A stretch of 64,000 nt of DNA from Balneolaceae bacterium (GCA_020832285.1 JAFIFB010000024.1:1-64000), one strand, 5' to 3'; counted from the first letter of the stretch, positions 43,060-52,969 are shown. The notes: generated by a model from the sequence alone, not told the origin. Translations and numbers: made by a program.

Positions 43060-45147
43060 TTAGATCTCTTCTTTTGATTCTGTCTCTTCTTCGGTTTTTA
43101 GCTCAAGCTGATGTTGATCAGCTTTGGCTTTCTTTTTATTTGCCTTTTTGCCATCCTTTTCCTTTTCAGAATGAGCACCATTTGTTTTTGCACTATCAGA
43201 TGCAGAATCTTCAAAAATTCCTTCCGGATAATTTCCGCTTGGTCTGTCACCGAGCATCTCCCTAAGATCGATATGGTTCAGTACTTCTTTTTCAAGAAGT
43301 GTTTCTGCCATAACTTCAAGATCCTTTTTGTGTTTTTTCAACAGATCAAAAGTTCTCTTATAGTTTCGCTGGATGATGTTTCTTACAGCCTGATCGATCT
43401 TTTGTGCTGTGTTTTCAGAGTATTTTTTATTGAAGCCATAGCTGTTTTCCGGGCTGTTGGAATCTTTCAGGGAAAGGTAGCCAAGCTCCTCACTCATTCC
43501 ATATTCAGCAACCATGGCAAATGCCATATTAGTAATACGTTCAAGGTCGTTTTGTGCACCTGTGGACACTTTTCCGAAAATAATCTCTTCGGCAACTCGC
43601 CCTCCAAGCAATGCACATATTTTATCATCGAGCTCTTCAGTTGTCATCAGGAATCGGTCTTCAAGCGGAGTCTGCAGGGTGTAGCCAAGGGCAGCAAAGC
43701 CTCTGGGCACGATACTCACCTTCAAAACAGGATCGGTGTATTTAAGCATCCATCCTACAATAGCATGACCAGCCTCGTGGTAGGCTACAATTTTTCGCTC
43801 GTTGGGACTGATGAGTTTATTTTTCTTCTCAAGACCGGCTACCACACGTTCAATGGCATCCTGAAAATCTTCCATCTCAACCTTGTCTTTATCCCGACGT
43901 GCTGCATAGAGTGCTGCTTCGTTACAGAGGTTGGCCAGTTCTGCACCTGCGAAACCAGGTGTTTGTGAAGCTAAAACTTTCAGGTCGATGTTTTCAGAAA
44001 GCACCAGTTTACGGGAATGCACTTCAAGTACCTGCATCCGGCCTTTCAGATCTGGTTTATCAATGAGTATCTGACGGTCGAATCGTCCCGGACGTAACAA
44101 GGCAGAGTCCAGAATATCGGGGCGGTTGGTTGCCGCCATAATGATGACACCCTTATCGGAATTGAATCCATCCATTTCACTAAGAAGCTGGTTGAGTGTA
44201 TTCTCCCGTTCATCGTTTGAACTCATCTGCATTCCACGCCCCCGGGTACGCCCGATGGAGTCAATTTCGTCAATAAATATAATACATGGAGCTTTCTCCT
44301 TAGCTTGTTTAAAGAGGTCACGCACACGTGCTGCTCCCACACCTACAAACATCTCCACAAAGTCGGAACCGCTAAGTGAGAAAAATGGTACATCAGCTTC
44401 TCCGGCCGTTGCTTTGGCAAGCAGGGTTTTACCGGTACCCGGAGGCCCTACAAGCAACACTCCTTTAGGCAGGGTTCCTCCCAATTTGGTGAATTTTTGC
44501 GGACTTCTCAGGAATTCAACCACTTCTTCCACTTCTGCTTTCGCCTCTTGAAGGCCTGCTACGTCTTTAAAAGAGACTTTGCTCTCTGACTGTTTATCGT
44601 ATAGAGAAGCTTTGTTTTTTCCGATATTAAGTACCTGCTGACCAGGATTCATCCTGCGAAATATAAAGATCCAGAAGGCAATGATAAGAGCTATAGGAAT
44701 TAACCAGATAAATATCCCGCTAAACCAGTCTTCCTCTACTCTGACATCATAAACTACTTCATATTCATCAAAAAGTGCACGTACCTCGTCTCCTTCAAGC
44801 ATGGTAGTGGTAAACCTTCCGGATGGCCCATCGGAACGCTCCCATCGATTTTCACTGGGTTGCGGACGCTCAACAGCTCCCTCTTCAAAAGCTTTTTCGG
44901 AATATTTACCCTCCACCTCTACATTATTGGTGATGGTAATCTCTTCTATATATCCTTGCTGTACGTAGGTCAGAAACTCACTGTACTTGATTCTTTCAGA
45001 TGATTCTCCGGGTACAAACCACAGGTTAAATCCGATCAGAATCAGGAAAAGTACAACGTAAATCCAAATTGGAAATCTGGGAGCTTTTTTCCCGTCTTTA
45101 CCTTCTTTGTTCGATACTGGTTTTTTAGATGGTGTATTTTTCGGCAT
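43060..45147 (-). CDS. ftsH: ATP-dependent zinc metalloprotease FtsH
   Basis: A 695-residue membrane protease. Transmembrane helices at about 25-45 and 143-163 flank a periplasmic region. The AAA+ domain has Walker A GPPGTGKT (234-241), Walker B IIFIDEID (289-296) and the second-region-of-homology arginines in RPGRFDRQ. The zinc site HEAGH is at 457-461. A Lys/Ser/Glu-rich tail of about 60 residues follows the protease domain. FtsH hexamers degrade misfolded membrane and some cytoplasmic proteins. It lies downstream of thiL with a hairpin between. Confidence 0.98.
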   Translation of the reverse strand: MPKNTPSKKPVSNKEGKDGKKAPRFPIWIYVVLFLILIGFNLWFVPGESSERIKYSEFLTYVQQGYIEEITITNNVEVEGKYSEKAFEEGAVERPQPSENRWERSDGPSGRFTTTMLEGDEVRALFDEYEVVYDVRVEEDWFSGIFIWLIPIALIIAFWIFIFRRMNPGQQVLNIGKNKASLYDKQSESKVSFKDVAGLQEAKAEVEEVVEFLRSPQKFTKLGGTLPKGVLLVGPPGTGKTLLAKATAGEADVPFFSLSGSDFVEMFVGVGAARVRDLFKQAKEKAPCIIFIDEIDSIGRTRGRGMQMSSNDERENTLNQLLSEMDGFNSDKGVIIMAATNRPDILDSALLRPGRFDRQILIDKPDLKGRMQVLEVHSRKLVLSENIDLKVLASQTPGFAGAELANLCNEAALYAARRDKDKVEMEDFQDAIERVVAGLEKKNKLISPNERKIVAYHEAGHAIVGWMLKYTDPVLKVSIVPRGFAALGYTLQTPLEDRFLMTTEELDDKICALLGGRVAEEIIFGKVSTGAQNDLERITNMAFAMVAEYGMSEELGYLSLKDSNSPENSYGFNKKYSENTAQKIDQAVRNIIQRNYKRTFDLLKKHKKDLEVMAETLLEKEVLNHIDLREMLGDRPSGNYPEGIFEDSASDSAKTNGAHSEKEKDGKKANKKKAKADQHQLELKTEEETESKEEI

Positions 45148-45173
45148 TTCTTACATAATAAATAACAAAAGAG

Positions 45174-45197
45174 CCTTAAATATAACTCTTTTTAAGG
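45174..45197 (-). terminator. Possible terminator of thiL upstream of ftsH
   Basis: CCTTAAA (45174-45180) and TTTAAGG (45191-45197) form a 7-bp stem with a 10-nt loop. On the minus strand it is followed by CTCTTTTGTTATTTATT, a T-rich run. The stem is AT-rich and weak. It ends 27 bp before the ftsH ATG, so it could instead be a leader structure. Confidence 0.4.
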
Positions 45198-45282
45198 AAC
45201 TCTGCGTGATGAAGGGCAGATATTACGATTTTTACATCAATTCAGAAGATAAACGAACGGAGCCTTTATTTATGCAGATTAT

Positions 45283-46308
45283 TTAAAGCTCCAGCTGAAT
45301 GGTTTTATCCTCGCCGGTATTAATTCTCATCTCATGATGTTTGGCTGTCATAGTGCCTATAACTGAAAAATCTTCAAATGATTTCCTAAGTTTTTCAGCA
45401 TTCTTTTCCGAAATTGTAAATAACATTTCATAATCTTCTCCACCGTAAAATGCATATTTATCAACATCTTCTTTCATTTCATCTGCTACCTTTCGCGTTT
45501 CGAGGGAGATTGGCACAGCCGGTGAATAGATCTCCAGTCCAAGGCCGGAAGCTTTGGCTATCTCTTTGGCATCTGCCACAAGTCCTTGTGTGAGATCGAT
45601 CATACTTTCAGGCTTTATGCCAGCCTCTTCAAATACTTTTAACAGCTCATTTCTCGCAGCAGGTATCAACTGTCTTTTCACTACATATTCATAATCACCC
45701 AAGTCGGGTTGAAAAGTTTCCTGCCCACTCTCTTTCCAGAACTTTTTTTCTCTCATTAAAATTCTTAATCCTGCTATGGCTGATCCGAGATCACCGGTTA
45801 CGCAAATCAGGTCTTTATCTTTTGCTCCTTTTCTGTAAACAAGATTTTCTTTGATAGCAGAACCAGTTACAGCAACGGATACTGCCAAAAGCTGATGAGA
45901 GGCCGTTGTATCTCCCCCGCTTACCTCAATTTCGTAATCCTTACAGGCGGCATCCACTCCTTTATAAAACTGTTCCACCATCTGAACCGAATATTTATTT
46001 GGAATAGCGATATTAACCAAAAGCTGCAATGGGTGTGCATTCATTGCATATATATCACTAACTGCAGCTGTAACGAGTTTATAGCCGAGGTGCTGGAACG
46101 GATGATAGCTGAGGTCAAAATGCACCCCTTCCAGAAAAATCTCCGAACTGATTAATGAAATCTCACCATTTCTGCTTTCAAATACCGCAGCATCATCTCC
46201 GATGCCCTGCAATATTTCGTCTCTTTTTTTTCCGGAATAACCACTCAATTTTTCGATGAGTGAACCAAAACCGATTTCCTGTACCTGTTGAAACTCTTTC
46301 TCTTTCAT
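45283..46308 (-). CDS. thiL: Thiamine-phosphate kinase
   Basis: A 341-residue enzyme of the ThiL/PurM fold. The N-terminal GIGDDAAVF motif (about 36-44), the VSGGDTTAS metal-binding segment, VTGDLGSAIAGL and FYGGEDYEMLF near the C-terminus are diagnostic. ThiL phosphorylates thiamine phosphate to thiamine diphosphate. I place the start at 46308 (MKEKEFQQ), not at an earlier ATG at 46344, because the extra 12 residues would come from the T-rich part of the upstream terminator. The gene is alone between exbD and ftsH. Confidence 0.93.
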   Translation of the reverse strand: MKEKEFQQVQEIGFGSLIEKLSGYSGKKRDEILQGIGDDAAVFESRNGEISLISSEIFLEGVHFDLSYHPFQHLGYKLVTAAVSDIYAMNAHPLQLLVNIAIPNKYSVQMVEQFYKGVDAACKDYEIEVSGGDTTASHQLLAVSVAVTGSAIKENLVYRKGAKDKDLICVTGDLGSAIAGLRILMREKKFWKESGQETFQPDLGDYEYVVKRQLIPAARNELLKVFEEAGIKPESMIDLTQGLVADAKEIAKASGLGLEIYSPAVPISLETRKVADEMKEDVDKYAFYGGEDYEMLFTISEKNAEKLRKSFEDFSVIGTMTAKHHEMRINTGEDKTIQLEL

Positions 46309-46315
46309 AGATTGG

Positions 46316-46368
46316 GTAAAAAATAAAAAAAACAAAAAAGGCATCCCTGCATTAATGCCGGGATGCCT
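46316..46368 (-). terminator. Rho-independent terminator of the exbB-exbD unit
   Basis: On the minus strand AGGCATCCC pairs with GGGATGCCT (46360-46368 and 46339-46347 on the plus strand), with an inner GCATTAATGC palindrome. A long T run follows (A run at 46316-46338 on the plus strand). It is 27 bp after the exbD stop and just before the thiL start. Confidence 0.9.
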
Positions 46369-46394
46369 GTTTAAAGTATTCTTGGTTTTGTTTT

Positions 46395-46841
46395 CTACAA
46401 CTGCCGCCGGGTACTATAGTTAATTCTAAGTGTACCTGCATGGCGCAATTCCTGTTGCACATCAGTGATAATCCCGAATTCAGAATCTCTGTCAACCCGA
46501 AGTGATACGATCAATCGCGGCTGTTCCATCAATTTATCATACATAATATTTCTGATGGCTCCCATATCGTCAATCAGGGCATCATCGATCTGGACTCTGG
46601 TTTCACCAAGCCTTCCGCCACCAAGGCGTTCAGGGCCGATGTAAACATAACTCACAAGACGTTTTTGCTCAATCTTCTCAATATTTTCTGCTTCGGTATA
46701 ATCAATTTGTACCTGGAGTTCAACCTCACGTAGTACAGTCGTCACCATGAAGAAAATAAGAAGCATGAAAACCACATCAGGCATTGCTGATGTGGGTACG
46801 CCTTGTTTCGTTTTGGCTTGTTTCTTTTGAAATTTTGACAT
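46395..46841 (-). CDS. exbD: ExbD/TolR-family biopolymer transport protein
   Basis: A 148-residue protein with a short cytoplasmic N-terminus, one transmembrane helix (about 20-42, MPDVVFMLLIFFMVTT with the conserved Asp 22) and a periplasmic domain. The Asp in the helix is the proton-carrying residue of the ExbB/ExbD motor. This is the second of two exbD-type genes in one unit. Two non-identical ExbD copies often form a heteromeric motor in Bacteroidota. It ends at a strong terminator. Confidence 0.93.
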   Translation of the reverse strand: MSKFQKKQAKTKQGVPTSAMPDVVFMLLIFFMVTTVLREVELQVQIDYTEAENIEKIEQKRLVSYVYIGPERLGGGRLGETRVQIDDALIDDMGAIRNIMYDKLMEQPRLIVSLRVDRDSEFGIITDVQQELRHAGTLRINYSTRRQL

Positions 46842-46846
46842 AGAGA

Positions 46847-47389
46847 TTAGCCCTCGTCAGGTTCTGCGATTGAGATTTGCTTGGGAAACATTTCCTGTAT
46901 CTGTACTCTACGTTCACTTCCCGATTCAAGAGAACTAAAGGGGACTCCGAACTGTTCCATCGAGGCCTGATGCCTTAATTCTTCATAAGCACCCATAACC
47001 TCATCGAGCATATCTATATAAACGTTATACGGAGTTCTTCGATCTGTTTTAATAGAGACAATGGCATCATCCGGGGATTCTGACAATTCCGGATCCACAC
47101 CATTATTATTTACAAATTCTCTGACACTTTCGCGAACAGAAGCAATTGCTGAGGGTTGATCATTTATCAGAACCATACCCTGTGCATTTACAAGAATGTT
47201 CATCAGATTTCTTTCCCTGACTGGTGGTGGCTCTATATCATCCGGTATCGGAGGAAGAACCAATCCAATTCCTGTATCAACATCAATTGTTGTTACTACA
47301 AGAAAGAAGATCAGTAGCAGAAAAGCGATATCAGCCAGTGATGAACCATCAATATCTGCGTTTTCTCTGCCTCTTTTTTTATTTAGCAT
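46847..47389 (-). CDS. exbD: ExbD/TolR-family biopolymer transport protein (first copy)
   Basis: A 180-residue relative of the previous gene, with the transmembrane helix at about 14-36 (SLADIAFLLLIFFLVVTT, Asp 18) and a periplasmic domain with an inserted acidic loop (NNGVDPELSESPDDA). It lies 5 bp upstream of the second exbD. The two proteins diverge in the periplasmic part, consistent with different partners. The product works with ExbB in energising TonB or a related motor. Confidence 0.92.
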   Translation of the reverse strand: MLNKKRGRENADIDGSSLADIAFLLLIFFLVVTTIDVDTGIGLVLPPIPDDIEPPPVRERNLMNILVNAQGMVLINDQPSAIASVRESVREFVNNNGVDPELSESPDDAIVSIKTDRRTPYNVYIDMLDEVMGAYEELRHQASMEQFGVPFSSLESGSERRVQIQEMFPKQISIAEPDEG

Positions 47390-47400
47390 AATCTTTCAGT

Positions 47401-47670
47401 TTAAAATTTGAAAGTTCCACGTGTGCCGGTAATCATAATACCGAGTATCATTATGCCCATCATAAAAACCAATGTGGCCATACCCGCCTGGTCGAATGTG
47501 CCCATCGTAACATATGAGATCACAAAGACTGCAACCGGTACAAACATAACGGTAACTCTTTTGAATTCTGATTTGCCATTAATCACATTGCGTATTCCTG
47601 ATAGTGCTATACCAACTAAGCCTATTCCGATGAGCCCTAATACCAGGCCCACTGCTATCGTATCAACCAT
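47401..47670 (-). CDS. Small membrane protein in the exb unit
   Basis: An 89-residue hydrophobic protein with three membrane segments (about 5-27, 42-62 and 64-82). I do not recognise the family. It lies 11 bp before the first exbD gene and 45 bp after the exbB gene on the same strand, so it is part of the unit. Such inserts between exbB and exbD are seen in Bacteroidota-type TonB loci; a role in motor assembly is only a guess. Confidence 0.75.
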   Translation of the reverse strand: MVDTIAVGLVLGLIGIGLVGIALSGIRNVINGKSEFKRVTVMFVPVAVFVISYVTMGTFDQAGMATLVFMMGIMILGIMITGTRGTFKF

Positions 47671-47715
47671 AAAATTTACCTGTTTAGTTTAAATGGGTTC
47701 AGTGAGCTGGCAATT

Positions 47716-48438
47716 TTAGGCATCGCCTTCTTGTTCAGTACCTTCATCTTCAGGAACAATTTGCTTTCCTTCTTTAAGAAGTACAATAGAGTCTATAAGA
47801 GTAATGGAGCTTTCTTCCATATCGGAAATCAGCCTGTCGATCTTGGATACACAGTAGTTATATCCAATCTGGAGAATAATACCTGCAAGCAGACCGGCAG
47901 CAGTTGTTAAAAGTGCAATTTTAATACCACGCGCTACAAGGCTTGGTGAAATATCGGCAGCAGCTTCAATGGCATCGAACGCTTCGATCATACCAACAAC
48001 TGTTCCGAGGAATCCAAGCAGAGGTGCAATAGCAATAAATAGTGAAAGCCAAACAAGTCCTCTCTCAAGGAAGCTCATTTCAATTGACCCGTAGGTTGTG
48101 ATCGCTTTTTCAGCAGCGTCAATACCTTCGTCGGCACGCATAAGGCCTGCCTGGAAAACCGAAGCTACAGGACCTCTTGTTTTTGCACAAAGTTCCTGTG
48201 CGGCGGGGATACCGCCTTCCTGTAGTGCCTGCTGTACTTCAAGTACAAATTTTCTGGTGTTGATGTCAGCCAGGTTAAGTGTGATAATGCGCTCCAGGAA
48301 AATAGCCAATCCAAGGATCAGGGCTATAAGTACCGGCCACATAAATTCACCACCTTCGTTGAACTTTTCTACTAATACATTAAAAAAGCCAGCATCAGCC
48401 CCAGCTTGAAGGAAAAAGAGAGCTAAAGATGAAGTCAT
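47716..48438 (-). CDS. exbB: ExbB/TolQ/MotA-family proton channel protein
   Basis: A 240-residue protein with three transmembrane segments (about 31-50, 132-152, 172-193). The conserved GLVWLSLFIAIAPLLGFLGT-type region and the ALLTTAAGLLAGI helix with a pore threonine identify the ExbB family. It forms the proton channel with ExbD. It begins the exb unit with the 89-residue membrane protein and two exbD genes. Its N-terminus has a periplasmic stretch. A C-terminal acidic tail (EGKQIVPEDEGTEQEGDA) is present. Confidence 0.94.
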   Translation of the reverse strand: MTSSLALFFLQAGADAGFFNVLVEKFNEGGEFMWPVLIALILGLAIFLERIITLNLADINTRKFVLEVQQALQEGGIPAAQELCAKTRGPVASVFQAGLMRADEGIDAAEKAITTYGSIEMSFLERGLVWLSLFIAIAPLLGFLGTVVGMIEAFDAIEAAADISPSLVARGIKIALLTTAAGLLAGIILQIGYNYCVSKIDRLISDMEESSITLIDSIVLLKEGKQIVPEDEGTEQEGDA

Positions 48439-48949
48439 ACGTTTACTCCGCGTTATGTTTTGGTTATGAGCTTAAATTTTCAAGCAAAATGATAGATCAT
48501 TTGTACCATAAAGTCAAAATATCAACTTATTATTTAATATTGTGAAAATAAATAGGTTGATCTGTCATTCAGCAAGTTATAAAGTTTCTCGTGGAATATA
48601 TCAGATGAGAACACTAAGTGCCAAACTGATTATTGATTTTTCTTGAAAATCACCCCAAATCAGGTAATTTTTTGAAAAAATGAAAATTAATGACGGTATT
48701 TATGAATAATATTTAAAGATGTTAGCATTCTGCAGATATATTTTTTCACCGTAGGTCGATATAGAAATAGTAAATACAGGTGCTTTATAAAATTTCTGAA
48801 TCTGCTTTTCATTTTTGAGCAAATAAAATACAGATGACGGGTGCATTTGCGTCTGCTGCGCGGGTTGGTTGCTTCTCTAAAAGAGATTTATTAATGCAAA
48901 AAAAAACGCATCTCTTATTTGAGATGCGTTTTTTTATAAACTCAAGAAA
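48439..48949. other. 511-bp region between the exb unit and the OmpA-like gene
   Basis: No credible gene. The last part holds the bidirectional terminator 48899-48936. The 48560-48890 part is AT-rich; I found no exact TAnnTTTG box before exbB (nearest TATCATTTTG at about 48486-48495 on the minus strand has two extra bases). Confidence 0.45.
48899..48936. terminator. Bidirectional terminator downstream of the OmpA-like gene
   Basis: ACGCATCTC (48906-48914) pairs with GAGATGCGT (48921-48929) around a 6-nt loop, with A and T runs on both flanks, so it can act on either strand. It lies 14 bp after the OmpA-like stop on the minus strand. Confidence 0.9.
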
Positions 48950-49492
48950 TTATCTTGATGCTGAAGCACCCAGCGGATGAGATTCTGCCCTTCGATTTTT
49001 CTCACAGCCCGGTGAATGAGTGTCCATCTCGGCTTCTGCGCATGGAACCGGTGCTTTTCCAAGACCACGTGATTCAATCCTGCCTTCCTCAATTCCGTTC
49101 TGCTTGTAAAAATCAACTACAGCAGCCGCGCGCCTTAAACTAAGACGGAGGTTGTACTGATCGCCACCAACATGGTCAGTGTATGCATCAACACGGACAC
49201 GTGTGTTAGGATTGTCTCTGAGGACTTCTATGTTCTCAGCGAGTAATCGTGCATCACGGTCTCTGATGGTATACCTGTCGAAGTCGAAGTTTATCGTATT
49301 CAGTTCTTCAACTGCTTCTGCTACTTCTTCCTCTTCTTCTACTTCCCAATCATCTTCATCCTCAACTGTAGACTCTGCGGTTTGTTCCGGCTCGGGTTCT
49401 ACAATTTCTTCGGCCGTACGGCACGAACTGAAAATAAGACCAACTGATAGAAAAAAGAGTATAATTGTAAATTTATTCAGTGTAATAGTCAT
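48950..49492 (-). CDS. OmpA/Pal-like lipoprotein
   Basis: A 180-residue lipoprotein with a signal peptide and lipobox IFSSC (Cys 24), a long acidic linker (about 30-65, Glu/Asp-rich) and an OmpA-type domain (about 66-160). The peptidoglycan-contacting residues are in AYTDHVGGDQYNLRLSLRRA, where Asp and Arg bind meso-diaminopimelate. The C-terminus has AEMDTHSPGCEKNRRAE, the common end of this family. It likely anchors the outer membrane to peptidoglycan as Pal does. It is upstream of the exb unit but separated by a terminator. Confidence 0.92.
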   Translation of the reverse strand: MTITLNKFTIILFFLSVGLIFSSCRTAEEIVEPEPEQTAESTVEDEDDWEVEEEEEVAEAVEELNTINFDFDRYTIRDRDARLLAENIEVLRDNPNTRVRVDAYTDHVGGDQYNLRLSLRRAAAVVDFYKQNGIEEGRIESRGLGKAPVPCAEAEMDTHSPGCEKNRRAESHPLGASASR

Positions 49493-49861
49493 AGAGCGTA
49501 TTAAATTTTTATGATTTGAACATGAAAAAGTGAAAATCTAAAAAGAAGCATTTATTTGCAATATATTTTCGCCTCTAAGCGAATATTTTTTTATTGCGTT
49601 GTAAAAATATTTTTTTTTGATTTTTGTAATCTCTTGGTTTCCCCGCCTGTTTTATCATTGTTTACAACTTCAACGGAAAGGTTTTATGTGGAGATTTGAA
49701 TTAAAAAATATAGTCATTAATTTAGCAATTACAAATACCTGTCTTACGATAATTTTAATCTCCTGAACAAATCTTCATGATAAGATTTTTTTACCCTGAC
49801 AAGCAATATTAATTGCCAATGTTAAATTAAAAAGAAAGTCATGAAAAGTAATGCAAACGTA
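49493..49861. other. 369-bp AT-rich intergenic region
   Basis: No credible gene. The part around 49560-49640 is very AT-rich with several runs of T. No promoter with the full TAnnTTTG and -33 pair was found on the minus strand in front of the OmpA-like gene. Nothing further can be named. Confidence 0.4.
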
Positions 49862-51799
49862 TCAACTTTGCCTGCGAGACTGGGCTCTTTGATAACGTTC
49901 AAGGCCGCGATCGAGAAATTTTTCGAAATCCGGTGCGCGTGTAAATCCTATCAACTGGTCTAAAACATCACCAGAATGAGGATCTACAATTGCGTATGTG
50001 GGAAGAGCAAGAGTTCCTGTTAACTCAAACTGAAACTTCTGATTTTCAGATGCATTTTGCCCGCCATCGGTATAGAGTTTCACCTTCTCCATTTGCTCGA
50101 ATCTTTCCACAATATTTTCTCTCGGAAAAACCGTACTCTCCATCGCCCGGCAATTCGTGCAGGTGTAGCCCGTAAAATCTATAAATACAGGCCTGTTACT
50201 GGCAACCGCAGCCTCAACCGATTGTTCGAAGTTATCAGACCAGGCATCAGCTGTTACGCCTGCTCCTCCGGCCGCTCCAATAGCACTTACCACACTAACA
50301 TCCGTTGCCTGACGCGCAGGAAGCCAGGCATCCCAGATTCCCATGGATGCCCCAAGCAAACCGGGAATCAGGTAAAAACTGAATAGAAAAAATGGTATCG
50401 CAATCAGCAAACGGCCGGTGGTAATGTATTTTGGCCGCTCTTCTCCGTGAAGTGCGTATGAACCGATTACATATAATCCGGCAAGGAAAAAAAGTGTTAT
50501 CCAGATAGCGATTCCTAAAGGACGTGTAATAATTCCCCACTCCCAAATAATATCAGCATTCGAAAGAAATTTAACCGCTGCAGCAAGTATGATAAAGCCG
50601 AGCAGCACTTTTACAACATTCATCCATGAGCCGCTCTTCGGGAGTGATTCGAGATAACCGGGAAACATGGCAAACAGCACAAAAGGGCTTGCAAATGCTG
50701 CTGAGAAGCCCAGCATACCAATAATCGGGTAGAACCATTCACCACCTGTTGTGGCGGCGAGTATGGCGCCTACAAAAGGGGCTGTGCAGGAAAACGAAAC
50801 CGCACTAATCGTAAAGCCCATGAAAAGTGTTCCGATTACCCCGCCCCCCTCATTGCTTTTCTGATTGAGCCAGTTGGTGAGCTGATAGGGAAGCCTCAGT
50901 TCGAACATTCCGAGCATGCTTACTCCGAATACAACAAACATCAGGCCGATAATGAGATTCACCCAGGGATTAGAGGCAAACTGGCTTACACCAGCTACTC
51001 CCAGAATGAGAGCAAGAAGTGCGCCTATAGCTGTAAATATTAATACGATTGAGAGGCCAAAAATAATAGCCTGGCCCCAGTTGGTTCGGGATTTTCCTTC
51101 TCCCTGGTTCGAAAAATAGGATACTACAAGAGGGATCAGCGGAAATACACAAGGTGTGAGTAAAGCGGCGAATCCTGCAGTAATCGCCAGCCAGATGAAT
51201 GCCCATACATTATCGGATGTGGCACCTGCATCACTGGTTAGCTCATACGTTTCATCCTGGCCTGATACAGCCACTTCCTCCCCTTCGTCAGGAAAGTTTT
51301 CAAACGGATTATCTGCAATGCCTTCTAATACAACTTGAGCTTCAATCTCTTTTGTTTTAGGAGGCAGGCAGGAGCGATCGTCACAAACCTGATAAAGCAC
51401 CTCAAGCAGAATTGTTTGCGTACCCTGAAGTTCACTCCGAAAAGCAACAGGAATTGTAAACTCAGCACTGCCGGAATGCATACCAAGTTCTGTGTCGAAA
51501 TTGGGATCGAATTTGATATCAGCTTCTGACTCGGAAACATCCCCGGCTATGGCCATATCTGCTGAAGGGGATGAAAAGCGTGTTGGATATGGGCCTGCAT
51601 CAGGATCATTGTGGATAGAATAAAGGTACCATTCTCCATCGATTGTGGTTTCAATTACAACATTGAATACCTCTCCTGCAAGCACAATTTCCGGCACCTG
51701 TTTAATTGTATAGTCAACAGGATCTAACAACTGCCCATAAACAAAAAATGGGGATAACGCCCATAGCGCAATCCCCAACACAATACCTGATTTTTTCAT
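49862..51799 (-). CDS. dsbD: DsbD-type thiol:disulfide interchange protein
   Basis: A 645-residue protein in three parts: a signal peptide and periplasmic DsbD-alpha-like domain (about 24-165, with Cys pair CDDRSC), a CcdA-type membrane core with eight helices (about 200-490, with the LLTPCVFPLIPLVV and VSFSCTAPFVGAIL Cys motifs) and a C-terminal thioredoxin domain (about 515-640) with the active site FTGYTCTNCRA. It passes electrons from cytoplasmic thioredoxin to periplasmic thiol proteins. It lies just after rplI on the minus strand, 65 bp away. Confidence 0.95.
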   Translation of the reverse strand: MKKSGIVLGIALWALSPFFVYGQLLDPVDYTIKQVPEIVLAGEVFNVVIETTIDGEWYLYSIHNDPDAGPYPTRFSSPSADMAIAGDVSESEADIKFDPNFDTELGMHSGSAEFTIPVAFRSELQGTQTILLEVLYQVCDDRSCLPPKTKEIEAQVVLEGIADNPFENFPDEGEEVAVSGQDETYELTSDAGATSDNVWAFIWLAITAGFAALLTPCVFPLIPLVVSYFSNQGEGKSRTNWGQAIIFGLSIVLIFTAIGALLALILGVAGVSQFASNPWVNLIIGLMFVVFGVSMLGMFELRLPYQLTNWLNQKSNEGGGVIGTLFMGFTISAVSFSCTAPFVGAILAATTGGEWFYPIIGMLGFSAAFASPFVLFAMFPGYLESLPKSGSWMNVVKVLLGFIILAAAVKFLSNADIIWEWGIITRPLGIAIWITLFFLAGLYVIGSYALHGEERPKYITTGRLLIAIPFFLFSFYLIPGLLGASMGIWDAWLPARQATDVSVVSAIGAAGGAGVTADAWSDNFEQSVEAAVASNRPVFIDFTGYTCTNCRAMESTVFPRENIVERFEQMEKVKLYTDGGQNASENQKFQFELTGTLALPTYAIVDPHSGDVLDQLIGFTRAPDFEKFLDRGLERYQRAQSRRQS

Positions 51800-51864
51800 T
51801 TTAAAAAATGGAATGAGCGTTATCTACTCTTTATTTTTACGTGACTGACAGTTCTGAGTGACAC

Positions 51865-52311
51865 TCAATCTTCTTTCACGACCCAGACTTTCACCTGGGG
51901 CTTCAGATCTCCCATCAAGTCGATGGTAGCAGTGTATTCACCAAGAGTTTTGATATCCTGATCAATGGAAATCTTTCGACGGTCAATCAGAATATCTCTG
52001 TTTTCAAGAGCTTCCGCTATTTGAATATTTGTAACGGTTCCATGAATCTTGTCATCTTCACCAACAGTAACCGGAATGGTAACGGAGGTTGCCTCAAGTT
52101 GTTGCGCCAGCTCTTTGGCAGCTTCAACAGTTAGTTCAGCTCTGAGTTCGGCATCGCGTTTCATTTTTTCATGATGGCGAATGGCTCCTTCTGTTGCCAT
52201 TATTGCCTTGGCCTGGGGTATCAGGTAGTTACGGCCAAAGCCGGGCTTCACATCAACAAGATCGCCGGCTTCACCAAGCTTTTCTACGTTTTCTTTAAGT
52301 ATTACTTTCAT
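51865..52311 (-). CDS. rplI: 50S ribosomal protein L9
   Basis: A 148-residue protein with the N-terminal L9 signature MKVILKENVEKLGEAGDLVDVKPGFGRNYLIP (here shown only in part), an extended central helix (HHEKMKRDAELRAELTVEAA) and a C-terminal domain that ends in VWVVKED. L9 binds 23S rRNA and limits frameshifting. It is the last gene of the rpsF-rpsR-rplI unit, with 10 bp to rpsR. Length and motifs are normal. Confidence 0.97.
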   Translation of the reverse strand: MKVILKENVEKLGEAGDLVDVKPGFGRNYLIPQAKAIMATEGAIRHHEKMKRDAELRAELTVEAAKELAQQLEATSVTIPVTVGEDDKIHGTVTNIQIAEALENRDILIDRRKISIDQDIKTLGEYTATIDLMGDLKPQVKVWVVKED

Positions 52312-52321
52312 AAAATATACC

Positions 52322-52573
52322 TTATCTCAGATTTTCTGTTACGTATGGTATCAGGGCGAGAAAGCGTGCTCTTTTAACTGCGGTTGAGAGCTGACGCTGG
52401 TGCCTGGCGCTGTTTCCAGTTACACGTCTGGGTAAAATTTTACCCTGGTCGTTAATAAATCGATCAAGAATATCGGTCTGTTTGTAATCAACATACTCAA
52501 TGCCGGACTTTGTAAATTTACAGTCCTTGCTTTTCAGATGTCCTTTTTTAGGATGTGATGGATTGTTAATCAT
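52322..52573 (-). CDS. rpsR: 30S ribosomal protein S18
   Basis: An 83-residue basic protein with [20 protein letters not shown] and the [20 protein letters not shown] core that binds S6 and 16S rRNA. The N-terminus carries KSKDCKF but no zinc-binding Cys set. It lies between rpsF and rplI in the usual order. S18 and S6 form a heterodimer on the 30S platform. The start is an ATG with normal spacing to rpsF. Confidence 0.97.
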   Translation of the reverse strand: MINNPSHPKKGHLKSKDCKFTKSGIEYVDYKQTDILDRFINDQGKILPRRVTGNSARHQRQLSTAVKRARFLALIPYVTENLR

Positions 52574-52588
52574 ATATTTATAAGCCTC

Positions 52589-52969
52589 TTAATCTTCGTC
52601 TGTGGTTTCTGCTGTTTCTTCCTCAAAAATGGTGGGAATTTCACCTTTTTGCCTCAGCTCGAAATGTCGAAGCATTTTAGCATCATATTTGAGTGTGAGG
52701 TATCTCATAATATCATCATGAATCCTCATATTTCTCTCTATCACCCCGATTGAAGAACCGGGTGCATGAAAGTAAAGGTTCACATAGTAACCGGTACTCT
52801 TGTTCTCAATTTCATAGGCAAGTTTTTTCACTCCCCATTCATCCACTTCAACGATCTCACCGCCGTTGTCTTCGATAAGTTTATTTACATGAGCTACAAT
52901 TTCTGAAAACTTCTCTTCATCGAGAACCGGATTCAGAATGTAGGTCATTTCATAGAAATCTTTCTTCAT
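52589..52969 (-). CDS. rpsF: 30S ribosomal protein S6
   Basis: A 126-residue protein with YEMTYILNPVLDEEKFSEIV, VDEWGVKKLAYEIENKSTGY and a C-terminal acidic tail (EEETAETTDED), as in S6. It forms a complex with S18 and binds the 16S platform. It heads the rpsF-rpsR-rplI unit. The upstream region contains a TTTCC/GGAAA hairpin on the minus strand, but I saw no clear S6:S18 leader motif. Confidence 0.97.
   Translation of the reverse strand: MKKDFYEMTYILNPVLDEEKFSEIVAHVNKLIEDNGGEIVEVDEWGVKKLAYEIENKSTGYYVNLYFHAPGSSIGVIERNMRIHDDIMRYLTLKYDAKMLRHFELRQKGEIPTIFEEETAETTDED

Noticed and set aside
46309-46344. Extended N-terminus of ThiL from the ATG at 46344
   Set aside because: The added 12 residues are encoded in the terminator T run of the exb unit.
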